From positions 62,001 through 126,000 of the forward strand of contig JAGFNK010000104.1 of NCBI GenBank assembly GCA_025769875.1: a stretch of DNA of 64,000 nt, in the 5' to 3' direction. The notes under the pieces are model-generated. The model searched no databases and was not told the origin of the DNA. It saw nothing but the letters and a program-made list of their open reading frames with translations. Below, piece by piece: positions 22,057 to 33,564 of this stretch. Each line of letters opens with the position of its first letter. Within the stretch, counting starts at the first letter, position 1. Both the position numbers and the translations under genes were made by a program. Origin of the DNA: Russula earlei. Lineage: Eukaryota; Basidiomycota; Agaricomycetes; Russulales; Russulaceae.

Positions 22057-22465
22057 TGCCAAGACTCACTGTTGAACAATCCTGTTCAAGAGCAAGGGAT
22101 AAGTTCAACGATGAGTCAATAGATGTTCAAGATGGCATGGGCAAGAAGCAAGGTCCAGAGCAGTACCAAGTACCAAAGAGGTGGTTACTGGTAGTGTCGA
22201 GCAATTATGCAGGGAAGAGGCCAGAATGATCACAAGGGGATGGTCCTTAAAGGAGTATCCCAGGAGTAGAGAGTGCTGTAAACAAATGGACAGTCTGAAG
22301 ACTGTCTGCCTACTTTATTGAGTGCTTATATACTACAAGAGAACTGCTAAATAGGGAACAAGTCATAACCTTGTTATCAAGCACAACTGATGGATGAGTA
22401 AGAAGTTGGAGTACGCTTACTGAGCATGCTCAGTCATGCTCAGTAAGCTGCTGAGCAAGAAGGCT

Positions 22466-22470
22466 CCTAT
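22466..22470. repeat. Target-site duplication of the Copia element (left)
   Basis: CCTAT directly precedes the left LTR and is repeated at 27302-27306 directly after the right LTR. Confidence 0.85.
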
Positions 22471-22706
22471 TGTTGGAAATGCAGCCACTGCGTGGCAGAG
22501 AAACGGACCGAACGGACCGGATAGGTAGAATGCCATGTTGATACCACCGTTCCTTTTTCCTCAGTCTTTCATATACAAGACTGAGGTCAGTAGCACATTC
22601 CTTTACCATTTACATATACTCATTATGTACATAGCCTTCGTCCAACAGGTTAGCTTACTAACCTAATATCAGTCTTTCATATACAAGACTGAGCCTTCGT
22701 CCAACA
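22471..22706 (+). repeat. Left LTR of the Copia element
   Basis: 236 bp, TGTTGG...CCAACA. It carries two copies of a small hairpin (CAGTCTT...AAGACTG, near 22562 and 22671). The matching LTR is at 27066-27301. Confidence 0.92.
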
Positions 22707-22778
22707 GATTATGAGACCTGCCTGTCTCTGAAAGCTAAATCACTTCCATAAACAGTCAACATTTTGTAACTACGTAAC

Positions 22779-23864
22779 GTGAGTTCCTCAGCATCATCCC
22801 CAGCGCCTTCATCCTCGAAAGGAAAGAGCTCTCCCACAGGTGGAGCTGTGGGAAAAATGGGCAGAACCAAACTCCAACGTCATGACGTGCCGATCCTCCA
22901 AGACGGTGCAGATGAATATGCTGACTGGAAGGGAGTAATGGAGGCAATATTCGAAGCAACAGATCTGTTAAACATTGTAAATGGAACTGAAAATAAACTG
23001 GATGCAAACGTTGACCCTGATGCTGCTGCCAACTGGACAGCAAGGGACCGCAAAGCGTGCACCCAAATCTTTATGTCCGTACGAGGGCACACTCTCAAAA
23101 CAATACTTGGTGTAAAAGGTTCCACAGAGTGCTGGAAAAAGCTTTCAATTCAATTCGAAGGGCAAGGTGACCAACAAGTCGCCCACTTATTGTCAGACCT
23201 ATATCTGACCACCCTCTCGGACACCGAAGCAATGGCTCCCCAGCTTGAGCACAAAATGCAGCTTGCACGCACGCTCAAAACACTTGGATACCCAATACCC
23301 GAAAAACTTCTCGCATGGATGATCATCATTGCACTCCCGGAAATGTTGGAAACTCATAAAACCATACTGTATTCCATGCCCTCCGACAAGCTCAGTACCG
23401 ACTATGTCATCGGCCAAATCCTGGCGAACAAACAACGCTGGATCCGCATGACTGGTACCACTGCAGCGGCCTACTTTGTCAAGGCAGGTAAAAAGGAGAA
23501 AAATAAAAACAACCAAAGCGAGAAAAATAACAAAAAGTGCACCCACTGCAAGTGCAAGGGACATGAAGTAACGGAGTGCTGGAAACTCCATGGAAAACGC
23601 ACCAAGAAGGCAAAAGTCACAGCCACTGATGCTAGCGTGCCAGGATCACCAATGTCCACATCACTGACACTTACCAGTGCCGGGATCGCCAACGTCCTGG
23701 ATCCCAACTATGTCATTAGATTATACCATGCAGTTGGGAACGATCCTGACCTGACCACTGCCCACGCATTAAAGACCCAGGATGAACTTCAAACAGCCAA
23801 CCTCACTAACAGTTGGCTCATTGACTCTGGGGCATCATGCATAATGACCTCTCACTGTGAATGA
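22779..23864 (+). pseudogene. Copia gag and protease region
   Basis: An open frame of about 361 codons without a proper ATG at its expected start (GTG at 22779; first ATG in frame at 22857). It has a Copia gag-type N-terminal half, a lysine-rich stretch, a CCHC zinc knuckle (C-x2-C-x4-H-x4-C, near 23540) that binds nucleic acid, and the aspartic protease signature DSGAS near 23826. It ends in TGA at 23862-23864 inside the protease, so the polyprotein is cut there. Confidence 0.85.
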
Positions 23865-26800
23865 TTCAACCAATATACCACTCTCCCAAACCCAACTCAA
23901 GTCATGCTTGGAGATAATAGTTCTATTCCTGTGATTGGAGTCAGCCAAGTACAAGTCCGAATGAGCGCAAATGGTGCATGGAGCAATGTTATGTTCCGCG
24001 ACGTCCTGCACATCCCAGACTTACATGGAAATCTCTTGTCAGTTTCCCATCTGGCTCGATGTGGCGCAGAAGTGTGACTCCAGAGTCAGACATGTGGCAT
24101 ATATGAACAGAACCAGCTAATATGTGAAGGGTCCCTACATGGTACACTATATGTCATGGCCATATCCTCCCCCAAGTCCCTGTCCGTGCGCATCGTGACG
24201 CTGGACCACTTCCCCGTGGAAGGTGACAAGCCATATGCAGTCGCCCTCACTGCACGCCTCAAAACATCCAAGGCCTCCCTACATGTTTGGCACCGGTGTC
24301 TCAGCCACTTGAATACTGACACCATAACCCGGATGCTGAAGAAAGGGATGGTGAAAGGGATGGAGATTACTGGAAAGCGACTCACCACCAGTATTTGTGA
24401 GCCATGCTTGAAGGGAAAGCAAATGCGCCTCAAAATCTTGAAGGCGACGGAAATGCGTGCTGATGTCATGTTAGGCTGCGTCTTCTCCGACATCTGTGGG
24501 AAGATGCCCACTAGAACACCCCAGGGTCATGAGTACTTTGTCACCTTTGTGGATGACAAGTCGAGGAAAGTGTTTGTTGGTTGACTTAAATTCAAATCCG
24601 ACACACTTGCGCACCTCAAGGTGTTCACGGCACGTGCTGAAGTCAAAACCGGCCAGTGGCTGAAAGTCCTCTGCTCCGATGGAGGGGGCAAATACACTGG
24701 GAAAGAGTCTCAGAAGTTCCTCACAGAGAAAGGAATTAAGCTGGAACTCACCACCCCAGACACATCTCAGCATAATGGCATCGCGGAACATATGAACCGG
24801 ACGCTCCTGGACAAAGTCTGGGCAATGCTCACAGACACCACACTGCCCGAGTCCTTCTGGCTCCATGCCCTTGAATGCATGGCGCACATCCACAATGTCA
24901 CCCCCACACGTGCACTTGATGACATGACACCCGAGGAAGCCTGGAGCAGGAACAAACCCGACCTCTCACAGCTTCGTGTGCATTTGTCCACATCCCGGAG
25001 GATAAACGCACCAAGTTAGATGCGAGGTCACTGGTGTGCACACTCCTGGGATATGCTCCCCAGAGGAAAGCCTACAAACTCATCCACCGGCCCACTCACC
25101 ACATCCTTGAATCGTGCAACGTCGTATTCGATGAAGGGGGCCCAGCAATTCCGCACGTTGAGCGGACAGTCCTCGAATCCGACTCAGACAGCAAAAATGA
25201 ACAGGCAGATGGGGTGGAAAATGAGATTGAGGGGGCAGAAGGCCCACAACTGATGGTAGAGGCAGAACTACCACCGCGTGCTGAACCACAACGCGCGGTC
25301 AACACCGCTCCACCTGCCCAGCCATCAATACAAGCAGTACAACCTACACCATACAAAGTGGACAACGTACCTGTCCAGCCCACTTCCAGATGACCGAGGT
25401 GTACCATGTGTGCACCAACTCGTGATGACGACCCCCGGTATTCCATCACATCGTACATGCAACGTAAGAAACATACCGAATGAGGAAACGTGGCACACAT
25501 TGATGTGACCACTGACCCAAAAACGTACATGGAAGCCATGTCCTGCCCTGATGCGGCAGAATGGGAAATGGCTTGTGACGATGAGCGTCGTGTGTTCGAG
25601 TCCATGGATGTGTTCAAAATCGTCCTGCGGCCACAAAACCAAAAGGTAGTTGGCAGCAAATGGGTCTTCAAAATAAAGAGGGGACCGGACGGAACAATAA
25701 TCAAATATAAAGCTCGCCTTGTCGTGCAGGGATTCACCCAGATCGAAGGTATCGACTTCAACGAAACCTTTGTGCCTGTTGCGAAACTCGCATCCCTATG
25801 TGCGATCCTCGCCCTAGCTGCTGCACACAACCTAGAGGTCCATCAGATGGATGTCAAGTCAGCATACTTGAACGGAGAGCTGAAAGATGAAATCTACATG
25901 GACACACCTCCCAGCTTTGACATTCCAAATGGCATGGTACTGAAACTACTCAAAGCTGTCTATGGGACTAAGCAAGGGGGGAGAGTCTGGTATGAGAACA
26001 TCAAAGACTCACTAGGTGACATGGGCTACACCCACACTGATGCCGACCACACTGTCTTCGTCCATCGTAACCGCGAGTGCCTGTCCATTATTGCGCTCTA
26101 TGTTGATGATATCACCATGGTCTCTGATGACCTAGATTCCATCAACATTGATAAAAACAAACTAAAACAGAAGTATCAGATGACGGACCTAGGGGAGATA
26201 ACCTGGATACTCAGTGTACATGTCACGCAAAACCGGGAAGAGGGCTGGATAGCACTCTCTCAGGAGAAATATGTTGAAGAAGTTCTTCAACGCCTAGGGA
26301 AGTCAGATGTTCGACCGATCAGCACCCCCATGCTGGCAAATGAACACCTTCTGAAAGTGGACACACTGGATGTGGACGTCAAGTCCTACCAACGCACACT
26401 CGGGGCCATCATGTACCTCATGCTAGGCACCCGACCTGACCTCACCTTCACTGTCGCAGCCCTTGGACGACATGCTGCGTGCCCCGGAAATGATCATCAA
26501 TGTGCACTCGACCATGCCATCCGATACATCTGAGGCACAAGCAACAAACGCCTAGTCTTCCAATGCGGTCTCAGGACTCAGCCAACCCTAGTCGGGTGCG
26601 CGGATGCAGACTGGGCCAGTGATGTGAATGATCGCAAGTCCACATCGGGCTTCATCTTCATGTTGGCAGGAGGGGCTGTGAGTTGGAGCTCAAAGAAACA
26701 AGCCTTGGTTGCATTGTTGAGCACTGAGGCAGAATACATTGCAGGAGCACATGCCTCCAAAGAGGCCATTTGGCTGAGACGTCTACTCACCGAATTGGGT

Positions 26801-27052
26801 GAAGACACACATCTCCCCACCACTCTCCATATCGACAACCAGTCAGCCATTGCCATCGCGAAGAACCTGGAGTTCCATGACCACATGAAACACATTGAAG
26901 TGAGACACCACTTCCTGCACCAGAAAGTTGAGCTCTGCAAAGTTGAACTTGCTTACATCCCTACTGGGGAACAACTTGCAGATGTGCTGACGAAGGGGCT
27001 GAGTCAAGAGAAACATGAGCATTTTATGCAGGAGATGGGAATACGCCACTAG
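23865..27052 (+). pseudogene. Copia pol region: integrase, reverse transcriptase, RNase H (multiple stops)
   Basis: The continuation of gag shows the integrase zinc-binding part (WHRCLSH...C-x2-C, 24290-24420), the integrase core (SDGGGKY near 24680; QHNGIAEHMNR near 24770), reverse transcriptase (VGSKWVFKIKR near 25650; YVDDI near 26100) and RNase H (DRKSTSGFIF near 26627; STEAEYIAG near 26720). In-frame stops occur at 24075-24077, 24582-24584, 25391-25393 and 26531-26533, all TGA. A frameshift near 24980 moves the reading from one frame to another and exposes TAG at 25017. The final frame ends at 27050-27052 just before the right LTR. The element cannot move by itself. Confidence 0.88.
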
Positions 27053-27065
27053 GGCTGAGGGGGCG

Positions 27066-27301
27066 TGTTGGAAATGCAGCCACCACGTGGCAGAGAAACG
27101 GACCGAATGGACCAGATAGTTAGAACGCTGTGTTGATACCACTGTTCCTTTTTCCTCAGTCTTTCATATACAAGACTGAGGTCAGTAGCACATTCCTTTA
27201 CCATTTACATATACTCCTTATGTACATAGCCTTCATCCAACAGGTTAGCTTACTAACCTAATATCAGTCTGTCATATACAAGACTGAGCCTTCGTCCAAC
27301 A
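27066..27301 (+). repeat. Right LTR of the Copia element
   Basis: 236 bp, same ends as the left LTR, with about 12 substitutions between them. CCTAT follows at 27302-27306. Confidence 0.92.
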
Positions 27302-27736
27302 CCTATTGATGAGTAAGAGCCTTTACTCTCCATGTGTTTACTGCCTTGGTACATATGCAAAGCACCTGATTCATTTACTGTTAGGGCCAGTCATTTGAGG
27401 ACTTGTAGTTTGGTTCAGGGAATAGAGTTGCTTATAAGGCCCCCTATAAAGTTCTATTAGGGTCATTAGAGTTGACCCTAATACTTATATTAAGGTCCTT
27501 AGTATTGCTTTATAGTTTGTTCTATGGTTATTAGAGTTAGTCTAATAACACGTTGTAGGGCTTTTAGTGTCTTGTTAGTGCCTCTTGAAGGGCACTTAGA
27601 GTTGTCCTAAAGGGTCCTTAGAGAGGCTATAATACTGTCCTTTACTGCTAAAAGGGTTGCCATTAAGTGGGGCTTGCTGTATGTTGATTGTGCCCAGAAT
27701 TGCTTGCATGACAATGCGTGCACAATATTGTGGACA

Positions 27737-28269
27737 CATCTACTCACCCCTTTGTTGAGATAAGGAGTAGCTGAAGTGTTGACATGTTGGCCCAAACTGT
27801 CTGGGCAGCCCACAGGCCTGGACCACATAAGTGTTTCAGCTCAGTTGCTGCAACGCATATGATAGCAAAATTGATAGTGTGATCTAAGACAATCAGTAGC
27901 TAGCACATAGTGATTGTGAAAACAATTACTACAGACAAAATAATTAGGGACGCTCTCAGATACTTAAGAGCATTGTACATACAGTAGATACTTCAGTTTT
28001 GTCTCACAGAAACTGAAGTAAGTACTTACTATCTCATGATCTTATCAGTAGCTGATTACACATTGTAGTATCATTTTATTAGGTAAATATGACACAAAAA
28101 GTTTCGTCTCACAGAAACTGAATATCATTTTATTAGATCTACTACGATCTAATCTACCTCATCACTGCGTGATTCAACACCCTTTTGTCTGTGTGAACAG
28201 GGTGGCACCATAGAGGCTAGAGTTCCTCTACTAAGGAAGGGTCCTTCAAGGGCCCTCTCTGGGAAATGG
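27737..28269 (-). other. Gypsy internal-region remnant and unassigned spacer
   Basis: 27737-27755 is the purine-rich tract next to the LTR (minus sense). 28160-28270 matches 30008-30100 (segment GGAAGGGTCCTTCAAGGGCC), part of the Gypsy internal region. Between them lies AT-rich sequence, partly similar to 31240-31260, with a hairpin of 10-bp arms (ACTTCAGTTT/AAACTGAAGT) near 28000. No coding. Confidence 0.5.
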
Positions 28270-28560
28270 TTCATGACACCCATTGACCATATATCCACAC
28301 AGATGGTGTACTCCCTCCCCATGATGTGTTTGGGCTAGGGTGGCCAGATGGCAAGTGATCAGCCAAGTGCAGGATCTCACAGCAACTATTTGCACTGCCA
28401 TGTACTTTGTTGTCCCCATGAAGGTGCCTGTGTGGGAGCCAACGAGCTTGCTGAAAACACCAAAATCACAAAGCTTGACTGCACCCTGTCATGAGAGGAG
28501 GATATTCAATGGCTTGATGTCCCAATGGATGACCTTCTTAAAGTGCAAGTAGGCCAGGTG
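28270..28560 (-). pseudogene. MAP kinase kinase (STE7-type) fragment captured in repeat cluster
   Basis: The minus strand reads HLAYLHFKKVIHWDIKPLNILLS, then after a stop QGAVKLCDFGVF, then SHTGTFMGTTKYMA; a shifted frame further on gives YTICVDIWSMGVM. These are protein-kinase subdomains VIb to IX in correct order. The activation-segment pattern THTGT-like F-GTT-YMA is that of STE7/PBS2-type MAPKKs. The catalytic HRD is HWD here, a stop interrupts NILLS, and the frame breaks before the subdomain IX piece. It is bounded on one side by Gypsy internal sequence and on the other by an LTR beginning TGTTACAAC. Not functional as it stands. Confidence 0.72.
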
Positions 28561-29145
28561 TTACAACATTTTCCCCTTATGTTTACTTCTTACCTTTTAT
28601 TATGGACTACTTGCTTTTGTATGTCCTTTTACTTACTGGTCTTGTGATCTCTTATGTCTTGTGATCCTTTCTCTGTTATCACGTGATCCATACATGTCCA
28701 GGTAACACTGGATTGCTGTTACTTTTCCTTTGTTTGGTTCTCTTTCCTTTTATATTTGCTTCTTAGTTTTGACTGTGCAATGCTGTGCATCTACTGTGCA
28801 GCACAGTCATTTGGTTCTGACTCATTCATGGCCTCATTTCTATGACTCCTACTTATCATGACTCCTACTATACTAGTAGCACAGTCAAAGCGCAGCTATT
28901 GCTGCACTTCTCCTGTATATATAAGCTCAGTACTTTGTGACCGAAGCCCTAAGCTTGGTCTCTTGTAGAATCCAACCTACTCTTGTCCAAACATATTCAC
29001 CTGCAACCCACTCCACTCCTAATCCTCAAACCACATCCACCTCTCCATTTCATCAACTCCTCACACACACACACCATCCACCATCTACTCTCCCTATCCC
29101 TTCCTCCCCTAAGAGTCTCTCTTCACTCTACTGAGAAGAGCTCTT
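28559..29145 (+). repeat. LTR-like element S, copy 1 (3' part cut by Gypsy LTR)
   Basis: Begins TGTTACAACATTTTCC and matches 39904-40201 plus 41029-41210 closely. It carries a TATATATAAGC box near 28915 and an AGCTTGGTCTCTTGT start-site region, as in an LTR promoter. At 29145 it is cut by the Gypsy LTR (TGTCAAG). It is therefore probably a solo or truncated LTR on the plus strand. Confidence 0.6.
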
Positions 29146-29996
29146 TGTCAAGACTCACTGTTGAACTATCCAGTTCAAGAGCGAGGGGTAAGCTCGAAGA
29201 TGAGTTGGTAGATGTCCAAGATGGCGTGGGCAAGAAGTAGAGTCCACAGCAGTAACAAATACCAGAGAGGTATAGTTACTGGAAGAGTTGAGCAGGTACG
29301 CAGGGAAGAGGCCAGAATGGTCACAAGGGGACGGTCCTTAAAGGAGTATCCCAGGGATAGAGAGTGCCGTAAACAAATGGACAGTCTGAGGACTGTCCGC
29401 TACTTTATTGAGCGCTTATATACTACAAGAGAACTGCTAAATAGAGAACAAGTCATAACCTTGTTATTAAGCACAATAGAGTGATGAGTAAGAAGTCGGA
29501 GTGCACTTACTGAGCATGCTCAGTCATGCTCAGTAAGCTGCTGAGTAAGAAGGCTTCTCTTGATGAGTAAGAGCTTTCATTGTCCACATGTTCACTGCTT
29601 TAGTGCACATGTGAGCACCTGATTCATTTTCTGTTAGTTAGTTTAGGGCCGGTCATTTGAGGACTTGTAGTTTGGTTAGGGAATAGTGTTATCTTATAAG
29701 GCCCTTATATAGTTCTATTAGGGTCCTTAGAGTCGACCCTAATACTTCTATTAAGGTCCTTAGTATGCCTTATAGTTCGTTCTATAGTTATTAGAGTTGG
29801 TCTAATAATGCATTGTAGGGTCTTTGATACTAGGTTAGTACCTATTGCAGAGCAGCTAGAGTCGTCCTAAAGGGTCCCTAGGAAGGCCCTAATACTGTCC
29901 TTTATTGCTAGAAGGGTTGCCATTAAGTGGGGCTTGCTGTATGTCAATTGTGCCAAGAATTGCTTGCACGACAATGCACGCACGATATTGTGGACA
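29146..29996 (-). repeat. Gypsy-type LTR (copy R2), 851 bp
   Basis: Starts TGTCAAGACTCACTG and ends GTGGACA on the plus strand (TGTCCAC...CTTGACA in element sense). A TATATA box and AATAAA lie close together near 29395-29420. It is followed on the right by a purine-rich tract in minus sense and a Gypsy reverse transcriptase fragment, so it is the 3' LTR of a collapsed element. Confidence 0.75.
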
Positions 29997-30288
29997 CCTC
30001 TACTCACCCCTTTTGTCCATGTGAACAGGGTGACACCATAGAGGCTGGGTTTCCTTTCATAAGGAAGGGTCCTTCAAGGGCCCTCTCTGGGAAATGGTTC
30101 ATGACAGTGCCCATGATTTGTTGTACTTGTTTTACATTGTTTGGGGGTCTTGGCCAGTTCTTGAGACCATCCATCTTCACCAGGGCGATTTTGAGTGTTC
30201 CTTGATTGATTCTGAAGCCCAAGAAGTCAATTTCTTCTTGTTCAAAGGCACATTTGGATGCTTTAAGAAAATAAGAGTCCCTTTCTAG
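29997..30288 (-). pseudogene. Gypsy reverse transcriptase fragment
   Basis: The minus-strand frame contains FLKASKCAFEQEEIDFLGF, then the region up to LKNWPRPPNNVKQVQQIMG, which is the end of the Ty3/Gypsy reverse transcriptase (thumb/connection). After this the sequence jumps directly to the tract before LTR R2, so RNase H and integrase have been deleted. On the other side the fragment is broken by the LTR that starts at 30289. Confidence 0.8.
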
Positions 30289-31116
30289 TGTTATGAACCA
30301 AGGGCAGGACCTGGCCATATATTGTCCTATTCTACTCAAGTGAAACCTCTCTCACTTTGCATCACCAACACACTTCCATTTCTTGAACTAACCCTCCTGC
30401 AGTGCAAGATATTGCTATTGCAAAGGCACTATAACATGACCAGGCACCCATTTCCTAATCGGGTAATCATTGCATGGCAGCCACATGGCCACTCAGCCAC
30501 CAAGAACCTGAAACAGTGGCATGAACTCCTACAAACCCTTGCATAACTCATATGACATCATCTAGGCTCCAATGACATCATGGCTGACTGAGCGACTCCC
30601 CAATGACCTCATCAACTCACTAAGTGCTCCACAGTGACATCATAAGCACATCATTGCTCCACAGTGATCAGTAATACACTCAGTAAGCCTGAAACCTGAC
30701 ACAAGCAAGTTTATGCCTCTGTAGTCCTATTGGATGGTACCAAGGAGTCTAGAATAGTTCCCATCCTTTGTAATCAACCCTGTACACAGTATATAAGCCC
30801 CAATGTAGCATGGCAGTCGTCAGACTGTCCATTTGTGATACTCTCATCTTCCTGGGTACTCCCCTGCGACCACTCAGTCTAAAGCCTTCCCTTGTCTTCA
30901 AGGTACTCTTCAACAACCACCTTGTTTAAAGTCCCTTGCTGCACTGGCCTCTACACTTTGCCTCTGCCTTCTGCAACACGTACCAGTCCCCATCTGGTAT
31001 CTTCTAGTCATTTGGCTCATCCTCCTGTTCAATGCCATTTATGCCATGTATTGTCTGTTCTGACCCTTGCCCACCTGCTCCTGAGTCCTTCATGATCTGC
31101 AGTATGTGTCTTGACA
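30289..31116 (+). repeat. LTR element T, copy 1 (828 bp)
   Basis: Begins TGTTATGAACCAAGG and ends GTGTCTTGACA. It has a TATATAAGCCCCAATG box near 30790 and is homologous in inverse orientation to 49686-50515 and 51393-52230. It interrupts the Gypsy reverse transcriptase fragment. No clean duplication was seen at its ends, so it may be one LTR of a deleted element. Confidence 0.72.
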
Positions 31117-31481
31117 GTCCACATGGCCCAGGCCACACCAGCAACTCAGCTCAGTTGCTGCAGTGCATACTTGATAACATGATCTGAAACAATTGGTCAA
31201 AGTGATCCTGAAAAGATAATTCATAGTAATTACATATAAAAAATTAGGGATGCTCTCAAATACTTATTGTAATCTAGCAGCTCAAACTGGGCCAAGTAGT
31301 AACTTAAGGCAATGCTGCCATGATTATACATCATCTGTGGCCATGTGGGATATATATGGCTAGTGCACCTGATATTGAGTTGATTTACATTCAAAACAAG
31401 CAACTGTACGTTTCGCCACAAGACACCCAGCTGTATTAACGAAGAGAGATACAGGATACAAAACAAGTAGGAGCAGACCAG
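31117..31481. other. Spacer and 3' flank of F-box pseudogene copy 5
   Basis: 31230-31481 is shared with the 3' flanks of other F-box copies (e.g. 53500-53739). No gene. Confidence 0.5.
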
Positions 31482-33564
31482 TTACTCGTAACTCAAAATA
31501 AACATCTTCCCCTGTCGCACCGACAATATCACTATACCCTGGCTCTGGTCCAGGTTGATCTCATTCACCTCGTGAAGGTCCAGCTCCTCCGGAATCGCCA
31601 ACGTCCGCACCGTGCCCTCCATCTCGAACGTTCCATCGGGACCGCCACCTCCGCCAATCCCGCTCCACACAGCGTAGCCTTCACTCTCCACCCGCACACC
31701 GGGAAACGACACGAACCGGAGACGCTTCTGCCTGCGCTCGTACGGCTCCTCCTCCTCGTCCGCTATCCGCACGTGTTCCAGCCACACCGCGTGCCCAAAG
31801 TCGACAGCGAATAGAGAACGCTGTCGTGGAGGGGAATCGGCCGTGAGGTCGTCCTCCGTCACCTCGTCCGACACACAGACAACCTCGAACGGAACGCTCA
31901 CATACCACATCCGCATCGTCGCGTCACTCGCATCCGTCTCGGCGTTCGATGCGCTCAGTGGCACCGTGAAGTAATGTTGCGCGAGCACGTACTTCGTCAC
32001 GTTTGTATGCGGGTGACGTTGCGAGAAAAGCACGACTGAGCATCTGAGTCGTGGGATAGAAGGGAGTGTCGGCCACCATTGCCGAAGAAAGTCCGCACTC
32101 TTTGGGTACCACAGTCGATCACTCCATGGATTCGGGGGGGTGTTCACGTCAGTAAGCGGTGTGAGATCTGGGACCTGGGGTACGACGATCGGATGGATCT
32201 GGTTGGCTGGGCCCGCAATAAGGATATTATGGACGATCGGTTGCCGAAAGGGAAGAACATTTGACTCGGGTGGCAATACAGGGAATATGAACCCTCGAGA
32301 TATCGATCGCGTAGGCTTCAGCCTCGTGGTCATCCGTGGTACAAATGAGGGTGATGGATTCGATACAGTGACGTGGTGCGAAAGCACAGATAGTGGGAAA
32401 AAATGCTGACATGCGAAGGTCGCCTCTTCCAAATGTATCACAATTGAACCATCGCACAGGATACATGCCCACTTTGACGTATCAGTCTGTGAAACAAACA
32501 CGACCGATGAGTCTATCAGGTCGAAATTCATGTCACATGGCAGTTCACTCACACATTGGATGGCCGTATCTATAAACACATATTCTTCCTTGTTCCAGTC
32601 TAATAGCACATACAGACCGATGCTGTCGGATCGACTTATCCACATTAATCCTGCTAGTAAGCGTGCTTCTGGATCCAGCGTGAACAAGTTCATAACGACC
32701 CCTAGCGTCTTGAACGATCGCAGGGTGGAGAAATATGGATCAAGTTGCTCGTCTGAGTCAGATGTCTGTTCTGGGAAGTGGATTTGCGTGAGTTCGAATT
32801 GCATAACCTTCTCATCATCCCTGGAGAGAGGTAATTCAAAACCGATCAAGGCATCACAAGACCACTAAAGAAAAGTGAATGAGACAAGAATCGAAGACTC
32901 ACCTTCCCCTCAGGACCTTCGCCATCGTAAAATATAAGGTTCGTCGTTCGAACTCAACTTGAGCCCAAAGAAGCTCCCATCTTTCTCCATGGTTCCATTC
33001 GGCGATGCCAACATCCCGATGTACGTCCCAACAAACAACCTTGCCGCTCTTCGTCGCGCAAATCATGTAACCTGCCGTAATTGGGAAGAGCCAATCTACC
33101 TCTTCGTCTGGAGGCGTCCTGGCAACCTTGTACCAGTATTTGGACTTTATTCCCCCGTTGCAATCCCGTCAACGGGTTCTTCGCCTTTGGGTACAAACGC
33201 GTTCAACGCCGGTCGCGGCGTGCGTGTGACCCAACCTCGTTCTAGCCGCGCGGCATGATTCACTACTTCGACAAGTTGATCCGTAGAAAGATCGGAAATA
33301 TGATTGAAACCGTGAAGAGGGAGTGCACGGCATCGCCTAAGTAGGGTGGCCGCCAACTCACGATATACCGGGCGGGTGCGTATCGCGTATCGGAGGAGCT
33401 TGGATGTCTGTGGGAGGGCATCATTCGGAACTGTGCATGACTGGAGTGATGAAAAAATGACAATTACGCACTGATTGAAGAGCATAGATATTTGCGAGAT
33501 CCAGATGGTGTGTGATAGAGAGCAAGATGTCATACGGTATATTTTGTAGGGAGGGAACTGACAT
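31482..33564 (-). pseudogene. F-box gene, stand-alone copy 5, one-base frameshift
   Basis: Exons are 33564-33472, 33407-32903, 32820-32553 and 32486-31482. Exon 2 is 505 nt where the close relative at 36571-37076 has 506. The lost base is in a G run after IAT (five G at about 33155-33159 versus six in the relatives), which puts the rest of exon 2 out of frame. Everything else is open: F-box MSVPSLQNIPYDILL, exon 3 of 268 nt, and the tail ending in MFILSYE. It is the minus-strand partner of the 7-kb unit whose intact version is at 14360-21367. The lesion is a homopolymer length change, so a consensus error is possible; a true base count would make this gene intact. Confidence 0.75.

Larger units (their letters stand above)
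22471..27301 (+). mobile_element. Copia (Ty1-type) LTR retrotransposon, full length, inactivated
   Basis: The element is 4831 bp with 236-bp LTRs on both sides (22471-22706 and 27066-27301), each beginning TGTTGG and ending CCAACA, and a 5-bp target duplication CCTAT. The domain order gag - protease - integrase - reverse transcriptase - RNase H is the Copia order. About a dozen differences separate the LTRs, mostly transitions, so insertion is not recent. The reading frame has several stops and at least one frameshift. The polypurine tract lies at about 27051-27065. Confidence 0.95.
22057..27736 (-). repeat. Gypsy-type LTR (copy R1), split by a Copia insertion
   Basis: The two parts, 22057-22470 and 27302-27736, together make about 844 bp and match the LTR at 29146-29996 from end to end. 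In minus-strand sense the LTR starts TGTCCACA, has a TATATA box with AATAAA close by (near 22330-22310) and ends with the block before CTTGGCA. Next to its start lies the purine-rich tract of the internal region (reverse of CATCTACTCACCCC). The Copia element sits inside it with a 5-bp duplication. Confidence 0.75.

Noticed and set aside
22779..23043. Antisense frames within gag and pol
   Set aside because: Shadows of the Copia frame.
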